The notes beneath the pieces were generated by a model. The model saw only the letters and a program-made list of their open reading frames with translations, was not told the DNA's origin and ran no database searches. The translations under genes and the position numbers were made by a program. A DNA stretch of 64,000 bases from assembly GCA_002099365.1 (NCBI GenBank), contig MSED01000009.1:372001-436000 (forward strand). Direction: 5' to 3'. Below, piece after piece: positions 36,267 to 45,195 of the stretch. The number at the start of each line of letters is the position of its first letter. Position 1 is the stretch's first letter. This DNA comes from Phialophora verrucosa (taxonomy: Eukaryota; Ascomycota; Eurotiomycetes; Chaetothyriales; Herpotrichiellaceae).

Positions 36267-38431
36267 ATGTGGACGAGTTCTGCTCCTCTTGGGTACGATG
36301 GCAGCTGCCAGGCCGGACCACCAAAGCCAAAACGCCGCAAGGTCGAAGTGGCATGCGACACTTGTAGATTAAGAAAGTCACGGTGTGATGCTGGAAGGCC
36401 ACGTACGCACCGGCAAGAAACAAAGGGCCTCGAGCCGGGAAGCTGACAGGAACTGCAGAGTGCGGAGCATGTATGAGACGCAAAAATGTCGGGCGAGTCT
36501 GTGTGTACGCAGAGCAGCCGCCACCTCTGATATTCAGTCCAACTCCAATGGCATCCTTGACCGATCCAGGAAACACCCCAGGTCCGAGCAGTAACGGCGA
36601 GACTAATAAGGACGAGACGGTTGCAGATAACAATGTCCGTGGTGGCGATCAGAACTGGATGCTGAAAGCTGGCCTTCTCGCCGCCTCCAGCTCAGCCAGC
36701 TTCTTCAACACTGTTTTCAAGGAGTCTTCCAGCAATGGACCAGAGACCAGAAACAATCCTTTTGACGACAGTGAACCCATGATCGGAGATACACAACCGA
36801 TGCTTAATGGGCCATCGTTCGCCCGCGCCGCGACCTACCAAAAGAGCATCCACTCTGCTGAATATGCCCTGCCAAGCCGCAAGGTCGCCGATACCTTGAT
36901 CGATCATTTCTTTCGACATGCCTACATTCAATGGGTTGACCGGCTGAAGCTCATGCGGTGGTACGAATCTCTATGGACAGCTGAGAACACGCCAGCGGAA
37001 GACGTCTTGGATGAACAAATCAACTTCGCAAACCTCAATATCATCTTCGCCCTGGTATATCAGTCAGAGCCTGAAGAGCTGGCGGACGACCAAGCCCAAT
37101 TGGCCCAAACCTACTTCCTCCGCGCACAGAAACTTCTCCGACTCTGTCTGCTGGATCTCAACCATATGGATCTGCTTTGGACGTTGCTGCTACTAGCCCA
37201 GTGGTTCCAGAGCGTCAACAACGTGCGAGGATGCACTGCCCTGATCGGCCTGTGCATACTGATTGCGCGCAATCTTGGTTTGCACAATCCCGAGAAGGTC
37301 AACAGTTTACCGAACCAGTATCAGCGTGAGATGGCTCGGCGAGCATGGCAGGGCTGCATCCTGATGGATCGCATTACGGCCATGATATCAGGCCAGCCGT
37401 TGCAGATTTCGCAGGATGTTGCCAAAAGAGCAACTCCTTTTTTGGCCATTGACGATGAATATCTGAGCACAAGTTCCAGTCCCAGCACGAGCACTGCCCC
37501 CGCCGTCCAACCGCCAGGGAGACCGTCGGACGTCTCGTTTTTTCTGGCGTTCTGCCAGCTCCATCTAATTCTTGGTGATGTATTGGATCACCAAGACCGT
37601 ATCCGGCAGGACGATCGATCCGCCGTCGACGTCAACCATGTCATAGAGATAGACAGCAAGCTCGACGCCTTCTGCAAGGCACTGCCACCTCACCTGCGCA
37701 TCTACGACATGCTGGTGGGAACGCACGATCAGAGTAGCAATGTGGCATACACTGGGCCTATAGTCCATCTACATGCCCGCTTCCTGCACATCCGCATTCT
37801 ACTTTACCGAATCTTCTTCCTCCACGGAGCGGAGAAATCGAAGCACTCCGAATCGACGCCCTCCTGTCCAGGCTCCTTCGCGGACGCCGTAACACACCAA
37901 GGCATACTAACCTGCGTCCGTACCGCACAGCAAATACTCGATCTCATCGGAACGCGCCTTCTTGCCGACGACAGGGGACCGCGCCTGGTGCCTCAGTGGT
38001 GGCACACTGTCACATACGTGTACACGGCGGCTACCATTCTCATTGCCGCGCACACCTTCCCCAAAGTTGTCGAGGAGATCGCCGCGACGAATCTGACAGA
38101 CGGCATCCAAAAGGGGCTCCAGATTTTAAACCACCATACTCGGTATGGCGAGTCTGCGCGACGTTGCAAGGATGCCTTGACCATCCTGTGCGCGCGGCAC
38201 GTTGGCTACCGTCCTAAGGATGGCGACTCTGCAGGACAGCAACAACGACAACAAACACTCAACGGCACGACGACCACGAAAACGCCACCGACCTTTTGGA
38301 ATGAAGGTCTCAATACCCAGCTCAACGTAGCAGAAATCTCGGCCGATTTTGGATGGGATTTGACAAGCCCCTCCGATCTGTTCCGAGGGGAGGGTATGGA
38401 GTCTCTGCTGTTCTTCAATACAAACTTCTAG
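36267..38431 (+). CDS. Zn2Cys6 transcription factor (second of three)
   Basis: Two exons, 36267-36402 and 36459-38431, give 702 residues. The intron splits the zinc cluster: cysteines 30, 33 and 40 lie in exon 1 (CDTCRLRKSRC) and 47, 50 and 60 in exon 2 (CGACMRRKNVGRVC). The preceding basic stretch (KPKRRKVEVA) is typical. ATG 36189 is in frame upstream, but the 36267 start gives a conventional short N-terminus. The fungal middle-homology domain spans about 190-500 (LARNLGLHNPEKVN, MARRAWQGCILMDRITAMISGQP). The gene ends near GWDLTSPSDLFRG. It lies tandem to the carboxylesterase and is the likely regulator of the transporter/esterase pair. Confidence 0.92.
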
Positions 38432-38711
38432 GGGTGGACTTGATGCCGGCCCCCATACGCTTCTTCTCCGCCTCCAAGTTCCACGCTTGGAAGACGTGCT
38501 CGGGAGGAACATTCGTATTCTTGAACTGCTTGCCAGTGGCCAGGAAGTCCAGGCAAGGGTCGTAGTTGTCCCGAGCATAGTGTTTCCGGGTTATGTTTCC
38601 AGAACCACCTCCTAATCTCAAAGAAGGCCACTTCGGCGACCTTGGAGCCTCCTTCGTTGCTGTGGTTTCGACATCATGGAACTCGTGTATTATAAGAGGA
38701 CTTAATTTAGT
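38415..38711 (-). pseudogene. Frameshifted coding relic of unknown family
   Basis: On the minus strand, two reading frames each hold a coding-looking piece. One contains KVAEVAFFEIRRWFWKHNPE (about 38640-38585), and another, ending at the stop at 38415, contains YDPCLDFLATGKQF and VFQAWNLEAEKKRMGAG. One follows the other directly, as in a gene disrupted by a small insertion or deletion. Upstream is AT-rich sequence with many stops. The end overlaps the last 17 bp of the neighbouring regulator. I do not recognise the family. Chance open frames or a missed short exon are the alternatives. Confidence 0.4.
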
Positions 38712-38800
38712 TTATTATAGTCTCAATAACCTTCGTCCTAATTCATGGTGAGGTACGAATAAGTTTTACTTTTCTTAGCATATAAAGCACGATCATAACC
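38685..38800. repeat. AT-rich patch, possible RIP-mutated relic
   Basis: A short island rich in TA steps (TTAATTTAGTTTATTATAG and similar), unlike the GC-balanced surroundings. It abuts the frameshifted relic and could be a small remnant of a repeat mutated by RIP. Confidence 0.3.
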
Positions 38801-38923
38801 ACCTCCAGAGACTACTGGATATCCTTGCTAATCAAGAAGAATTCAAGGCTTTGGGTACACGAGGGCGACGACTGTTCGGGGTTTCTATATATAGACATAT
38901 ATACCTCTATCACTGTCTCGATC

Positions 38924-39784
38924 CTACAATTTCGCCTTCAACTTCTCGGCCCCCAGGTTCATGCCCGGCGCAAACGTTGTGCCGCGGCCTTCGCTGAGCG
39001 CCTGGATCAACTCGTCGATCGTGTTCAAAATCCACTGATTTCCCTCATCCGTGGCCAGCCACTCTCCACCCTCGACCTCCCTCTCCGCCGTGCCGTCCTG
39101 ATACGCCTTGCGCAACCCAAATACATGGCTCGTGACCTGTGGGCCGACGCCAGTCTGGGCCCTCAGGCACGCAATCGCCGCCAGGGAGGTCAGCACACGG
39201 CCCACCCGGAGAGGAGAGTCGTTGGGCGGATCGGACAGCAAGTTCGAGTAGTGCCCGTTGATGATATGCACCGGCAGGTTGGGGTGCGATTGGGCCAGCC
39301 GGGCGAGCAACTTCTCCTCAAACGGCTTGTAGACCGAGTCCCAGAGCCGGCGGCCCCGGGCCAGCGAGTTGGCGATGTTCTGCGGCGTCAGCTGCCGGGA
39401 CGGCGGGGCGGGGATCTTGTCGACCACGTCCTTGGGCAGGCCCTCGCGGAAGGCGCCGAGCACGTTGATCGTCCGCGGGATGCCGTTGAAGGAGATGCAT
39501 TTCAGGCCGACCTCGCGCATGAGACCCGCGGTTTCGGGCGGGGACGGCGCCGACGGGAGCGATGACGCGAAGTGAAACAGTTCGACCATCGATTGCGGCG
39601 AGTTCATCGTCATGGTCGTCGCGGTCGAGATGGTCAGCCATGCGGGGATGCCGACGCCTCGCTCATGGGCGCTGGATGCTATACGTGAAAAGGTTGAGCG
39701 AATGGATGGCGGGGCTTTGAGTGTGCCGGGTAGGGCGTGGGAAGCATTGATGAGTTGTTTTAATGGCTCCGAGAGTTTCGACAT
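38924..39784 (-). CDS. AhpD-like (carboxymuconolactone decarboxylase fold) protein with peroxisomal C-terminus
   Basis: Intronless, 286 residues. The sequence around residues 160-225 (INGHYSNLLSDPP, VGRVLTSLAAIACLRAQTG, SHVFGLRKAY) resembles fungal proteins of the AhpD-like superfamily. These are all-helical and in bacteria include peroxiredoxin reductases and gamma-carboxymuconolactone decarboxylases. The C-x-x-C redox pair of AhpD is absent (IACLRAQ has a single Cys), so a disulfide reductase role is unlikely. The protein ends in AKL, a good type 1 peroxisome-targeting signal. It is divergent from an ACS-family transporter. Reaction and substrate are unknown. Confidence 0.75.
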   Translation of the reverse strand: MSKLSEPLKQLINASHALPGTLKAPPSIRSTFSRIASSAHERGVGIPAWLTISTATTMTMNSPQSMVELFHFASSLPSAPSPPETAGLMREVGLKCISFNGIPRTINVLGAFREGLPKDVVDKIPAPPSRQLTPQNIANSLARGRRLWDSVYKPFEEKLLARLAQSHPNLPVHIINGHYSNLLSDPPNDSPLRVGRVLTSLAAIACLRAQTGVGPQVTSHVFGLRKAYQDGTAEREVEGGEWLATDEGNQWILNTIDELIQALSEGRGTTFAPGMNLGAEKLKAKL

Positions 39785-40799
39785 GGTGTCTGATGTGTGA
39801 GGGTGGCTGTGGATGCGACGTGCTGGGCGATACAGTTAGTGTGTCAATTGAGAGGAGAACGGCCGCGAGAAGAAGGGGAAACGGAAGGGACCAAGACTGC
39901 CTGCATACAGCTTTGACGTTGGCGCTGGTGTTGGCGTTGACTTTGTTGTCTTCGCGCTTCTCGCCACCGAGGTCGCTCTTCCTCTTTCTTCCCGGCGGCG
40001 TTATCACTCATGTAAAAGGCCCGAGAATGCGCGATTGGTGGGCCGGTCGTATGCAAGGCTGGTCTCACCAGGTTCCCGTTGAGGCAAAAACAATCAAGTT
40101 GTTGAGACGGAGCTGTTGGCGAGGTCAACGTCTGTGAGTTTACCGCCACGGTAAAATGAAGGTCCGATGAACGGAAGATGAAGCGAGTCTGACTTCGGCA
40201 AGATTCTGGGCTCCGTCGGACATTCTTCTACGCCCCTCCAATGATCGCCGGCGATTGCGTCCCTTCCCCCAATCACCCCCCGTCATTATTCAGGGTCTGC
40301 TTCATCGTTGTCCCTTTGTATCGCCGTGTGTCGCCCGCCTGACACGGCCATTCACCGATGTCCGCCATGCTCCATCCAGGAAGCTTGATCGTGCTTATTG
40401 GTGCCTCTCGAATGAGGTAACGTCGGCGAGGCTTGGCCGACGCACGACGTCGTGCGACCACCTTGTTGAGACGCGATTTCTGATCACTAAATATGGTGAC
40501 TGGGCCGCACATCCTTAGCGATAGGCGGGTAGGGAAGCGTTCGTCGACGGATCCCTGACCCATGGGGTAGAACGACAGATAATACGGGGCTCAACATTTG
40601 GTTCTTCGATATAAAGACGATGTTCGACCCCGGATTTTCATGATCTTTTGCTCCTTCTCGCAGTCCGGGAAGTTGAATTGAAGAGCCTTGAATCTCCCCT
40701 CCCCGCCTCTGCTCTCTTCCCTTCTCGTGCCACTTGCGTCTCAGCCGTCATCAGTTCTTCCGTTACAGTCCGACACGTCTCTGTCGGCTTCGCGCTCAC
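39785..40799. promoter_or_regulatory. Divergent intergenic region of AhpD-like gene and ACS transporter
   Basis: This 1,015-bp region holds the promoters of both genes. It contains short inverted CGG/CCG clusters (for example CCGGCG near 40246) but no site I can name. No gene is seen. Confidence 0.4.
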
Positions 40800-42577
40800 A
40801 TGGCTGAAGAGAAGGTTGCTCACGAGCCGATGGCTGAAAAGCCCGACGATGCTCAGTTCGAGACCTCCAGCCAGGTGCCCTCAGCTGACAAGACCGGCTC
40901 GGTTTCAGCATTGGCTGATGATGACGCCAATACCCGGGCGCTGACTCGAAAGCTTCTATGGAAACTGGACACAAGGTATGCTCTACAATACTCGGATCCT
41001 GTTTCCGATGACGTGCATTTTGTTTAACCTCGCGCGCTCCGTCCAGAATCCTTCCGGTGCTCGCCCTGCTGTTCCTCTGCTCGTTCTTGGACAGGACCAA
41101 CGTCGGGAATGCGAAGATCTTGGGCCTCGAAACGGATATTGGAGTCAGCAATGGCCAATACGCCAACGGTCTTGCCATCTTCTTCGCATTCTATATTGCC
41201 GCAGAATTGCCTAGCAACCTTGTGCTGAAGAAATTCAGCCCACGGTTATGGCTCGCCTTCTTGACCTCCGCTTGGGGGGTCATCGGGATGTGTCTGGGAT
41301 TCATTCGGAACTATGGCGGCTTCTTGACCGTCCGGGCATTTCTCGGGCTTGCCGAAGGAGGCCTTTTGCCGGGTATGTATTTTCTCAGCCAATCCCACGA
41401 GGCGAGCAGACGTTAATCTACGGCCAGGCATGGTGCTTTATCTCTCAGGAATGTATACGAGAGGCGAACTTGCCCTCCGCATTGGCTTGTTCTACACCAG
41501 CGCATCTCTCGCCGGAGCGTTCGGCGGTCTCCTAGCCCGGGGACTGTCTGCCATTGGGCCTACTGGCGGGACCGTCGACGCGGGTTGGCGATGGATCATG
41601 ATTATCGAAGGCCTATTGACCCTGGCTGCAGGAGTGGCTTCATACTTCATCCTTCCCAACAATGTCTCCACCGCTTGGTTCTTGAGTCCTGAGGAGCGAG
41701 AGCACGCAAGACGCAGGCTCCAAAATGATACCTCGGCGCATCTGCCTGACGGCCAGCAAAGTGAAGGCGTCGAAAAGTTCCGGTGGTCGGAAGTCCGCCG
41801 TGGAATTCTCAACGTGCAGCTGTGGCTGAGCGCAACGGCCTACTTCGCCATCCTGTCCGGGCTGTACTCCTTTGGACTGTTCCTGCCGACCATTATCAAG
41901 GGATTGGGCTACACGGCAAATGCGGCCCAGCTATGGTCCGTCATTCCCTATGCTGTGGCGGCCGTCGTGACCGTCATTGTTGCTTTCATTTCCGACCGCT
42001 CGAAGCTGAGAGGACTGATGATGCTGTGTACCCTGCCGTTGGCGATCATCGGGTATGCCGCCATCGCCAATGTGGCGGAGCACGACAACCACACAAAGTA
42101 CGGCATGACATTCTTGATGGCTACGGGGTTGTACGCCAGTGTCCCGCCAGTGCTGGTTTGGAACTCAAACAATTCTGCTGGACACTACAAACGGGCCACG
42201 ACGTCGGGCATGCAATTGGCCATCGCCAACGCGGGAGGCTTCGTCAGCTGTGAGTACACACCTACTTGGACCCCAAGCATCACGGTGCAGTCGACACTAA
42301 CGCCACGATAGCATTTATTTACCAATCTGAGGAAGCTCCTCAATATCACAAATCGCATAGCATCATTCTGGGCTTGTTAGTCTATGCTTGGTTCGCGTAA
42401 GTCCTCGAGCTGTGCTTCTCGGTTACTACCCCCCGGGCTTGTGCTAACGCTTCGGACAGGGTGTTGTGCAACGTCGTCTACTGCGCTAAGATCAACCGGG
42501 ACAAGGCTAATGGAAAGTACGACAAATATATCGGGTATGGCGACGACCGAGATCCCGAGTTCAAGTTGGTGTTGTAA
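40800..42577 (+). CDS. MFS transporter, ACS family (second)
   Basis: Five exons: 40800-40975, 41047-41372, 41428-42249, 42312-42396 and 42460-42577, giving 508 residues, standard for the family. The acidic N-terminus leads to TRKLLWKLDTRILPVLALLFLCSFLDRTNVGNAKI, whose LDRTNVGNAK is the helix 1-2 hallmark of the nicotinate/Tna1-type ACS carriers. Others include FYIAAELPSNLVLKK, RAFLGLAEGGLLPG (helix 4-5) and WRWIMIIEGLLTLAAG. The last exon gives the typical INRDKANGKYDKYIGYGDDRDPEFK tail. It probably imports a carboxylate anion with protons. It is divergent from the AhpD-like gene and followed by a cupin gene. Confidence 0.93.
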
Positions 42578-43104
42578 TAAGAAGTCTCGAGACGTCTATG
42601 GGACAAACCTGATGCGTCATGTGAGAGAAGAGAGACCCTCCAGAGGAACTGAAAAAGCGAATGGCGAATCGGTTCCTCAGTAGAGATCGGAACCGAGTTT
42701 ATACAGAGCATTTCCCTCGATATCCTCTCTGTAAGGAACCGATGATTGTGCGGGGCGGGTCTCTTGTATTGTTACACGGGGCGGGGTATGTCGTACAACT
42801 TGGATGTACGAGTACAAACCGTTGGCATCTTCTCAGTTGTGAGTGAGTTGTCACTTGCACAGTGGACAGCGTTGACAAACGTCCCAAGTGACGGATATAA
42901 AGAGTCCTGCCTCGCCAGGACTACCGCTCCCCTTCAATTCAAGATTGTGTTGAGTTCCCGACATCATAGAAAGTCGCCCTTTTCCCTCCAAGCCAGCAGT
43001 TCAAACTCATCGGCATACTTGAAGTCACTTGCCGCTCTGAACCTCTTTCTTCATCTTCACTTCGCCCCAGCATATCCGCCGCAGCATTATTTCCCGTTCT
43101 CAAT
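42578..43104. other. Intergenic, cupin promoter
   Basis: A 527-bp tandem gap with no gene. The pyrimidine-rich 43010-43080 section is probably the cupin 5' UTR. Confidence 0.5.
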
Positions 43105-43695
43105 ATGTCTGCTTCTCGTCCACCCAATCCCACACAGATCCCCAACGGCCTGCCCGGCCTCACCACCCACCTCACCGGCCACGATACGAGCACGGGCAAA
43201 GCCATCGTCCAAGAAAGTCGGCCCGGCAATTGGTCGGTCTACGACGACAAGCTGATGGCCTTCAACGTCGTCTACACGACCTCTCAATTCCCCGCAAACC
43301 TCAACGACGACGCCGACATCAAGGCCCACGACGAAACCCTGTCCAAGGGCAAACTCGGTTTGGTCAATGCCAACGGCACGGTCTGCCGCGTCGTCGACTT
43401 CGCACCTGGCTACGAATGCATCATGCATCGGACTCAGAGCCTGGATTACGGCATCGTTCTGGAAGGCACCATTGAATTGGTCCTGGACAGTGGCGAGAGA
43501 AAGCTTATGCAGAGAGGGGATGTTGCGGTTCAGAGGGCAACGATGCACGCATGGAAGAATACTAGCGAGACCGAGTGGGCAAGGATGATCTTCGTATTGC
43601 AGGACTGTGAGAAATTGGAGGTTGGCGGCAAGGCGTTGAAGGAAGATCTTGGGAGGGGTGTCGAGGGCTTGCCTCCGAGCGGCAACGACTCCTAG
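43105..43695 (+). CDS. Small single-domain cupin protein
   Basis: Intronless, 196 residues. One cupin barrel is visible at about 90-170. Motif 1 is PGYECIMHRTQSLDYGIVLEG (G102 to G121), where the second metal His and the Glu of the classic G-x5-H-x-H-x3-4-E-x6-G pattern are Thr110 and Asp114. Motif 2 is GDVAVQRATMHAWKN, with His148 and Asn152 in place. This variant is common in small bacterial and fungal cupins of unassigned reaction, some linked to aromatic or hydroxy-acid breakdown. Loss of one His makes the metal site uncertain. It follows the transporter in tandem and may belong to the same pathway. Confidence 0.88.
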   Translation: MSASRPPNPTQIPNGLPGLTTHLTGHDTSTGKAIVQESRPGNWSVYDDKLMAFNVVYTTSQFPANLNDDADIKAHDETLSKGKLGLVNANGTVCRVVDFAPGYECIMHRTQSLDYGIVLEGTIELVLDSGERKLMQRGDVAVQRATMHAWKNTSETEWARMIFVLQDCEKLEVGGKALKEDLGRGVEGLPPSGNDS

Positions 43696-45195
43696 GTATG
43701 GAAGAGGAGGAAAGCAAAAAGAAAGGAATGATCAGCATTTGCGAGGGCAACCCATGATACATAGGTTACGGACAATTCTTCAAGCCGTGGAGTGACCGTA
43801 AAAGACGCGTTATTGTCTCGTGTCGTTGGCATCCCCATTCTCCTCAGTACTACTGGTACTGGCTATTGTAATAGAAAATCGGCCGGCACGATCTGGCGAA
43901 CTGCAACGTGGGGATCCTCGGCGTCGTGCACTCCTAAAATGCTAAATAAGGGACCCGTCAAACCCCACTGGGGTGGATTGCGACGTTGAGGCAATCAACC
44001 GGTTGCCGGTGTCACTTGAATCTCAGCGGGTTTGCAGATGGGGTGGCGCTCCTGTAGGGCGTTTGGGCAAGCCCGTTTCAGGGGCGACCGAAAACTCCGA
44101 GAGCCAAGAAGCAGCATGGATGACGAGATTGCAGGACTGATGGGACTTATTGGTGGCGAGGCAGCCAAAACACGTCGGCGGCAGTAAGTCTCGAAATTAA
44201 CAGGCGATAAGCAGCAGCGATGAAGGAGAAGCGGCGCAAAACATGGGAATCGGTAGCAGAAGCGACGACTTGATGAATCCGACTGCTCAATGTCAATCTA
44301 TCGCGTGCATGTGCCTTTCATGCCCAGAATAGACATTGTGATGATGCATCTGATGCGGCCACAAGCCCACTCTGCCCACCGCCCACTTTCTCGGAGGATT
44401 TCGAGCTGTGCCCTGACATTGCGACAGGACGCCACGCGAGAGACTAAGAGAAATCTGAAGCACGCCAGGCCGATGGGGCCTCGAGGGCGACGCTGAGCTC
44501 CTGCGCCCGTGACTGGCTGCCTGGACCTCCCCCTCCCCATCTTCCCCGAACGCCCATGCTCACTGTTTCCATCATTTTGGATTCTGTGACCGGCGCTGTT
44601 CGAAGATTGGTCTCAGGCACGCTGTCTGCTGTGGTCCTCCCTGCATCAGCTGCCGACCTTGTGCTGCCCCATGCCCGCCGATATCACGCTGTCCGGCCGA
44701 AATGGCTGAAAGGAACAATGCTGATTCGGCTATCGAGAGGGCTGCATTGATGGTCACAGAAAGATCGAAGAATTGCATTCAACCTCATCCATGCAAGTCA
44801 TGCCACACCCCGGTCTGTTGGCGTGCGTTTCTTTGCAATCGCGTGGTTGAAGTTTGTCCCCAGATGGCCTAAGTAATTCATGTCATACCGTGGCATTGGC
44901 GGGCTGGCAACTTTTGTTGCACTTCGTGCCTCGAATGCTGTTTCTGACTTTCCTACCTTCCCCAAACTCAGACTCGACGACCTCGACACCCTCGGTAGAA
45001 GGAACACTGCAGGGCAAAGCGTGCCTGGCCGTGTCACGATGCTCACCTTGTAACAGTCTCATGGTGGCCTTGATTTCAGGGATCTAGAGCCGAGTCTCCA
45101 GGTCTCTCGCTTATCACCATCCGTTTCCCAGTCACTCATTTGTCAACGTTTTAATCGGTTCATTTTTCCTTCCCGGCTGGTTCGGGACTTCCAAC
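43696..45195. other. 1.5-kb intergenic region, no gene seen
   Basis: Short open frames on both strands look random. The last 250 bp probably belong to the promoter and 5' UTR of the large disordered protein gene. Confidence 0.5.

Noticed and set aside
38825..39565. 246-codon plus-strand frame rich in Arg and Gln
   Set aside because: Antisense shadow of the AhpD-like gene.
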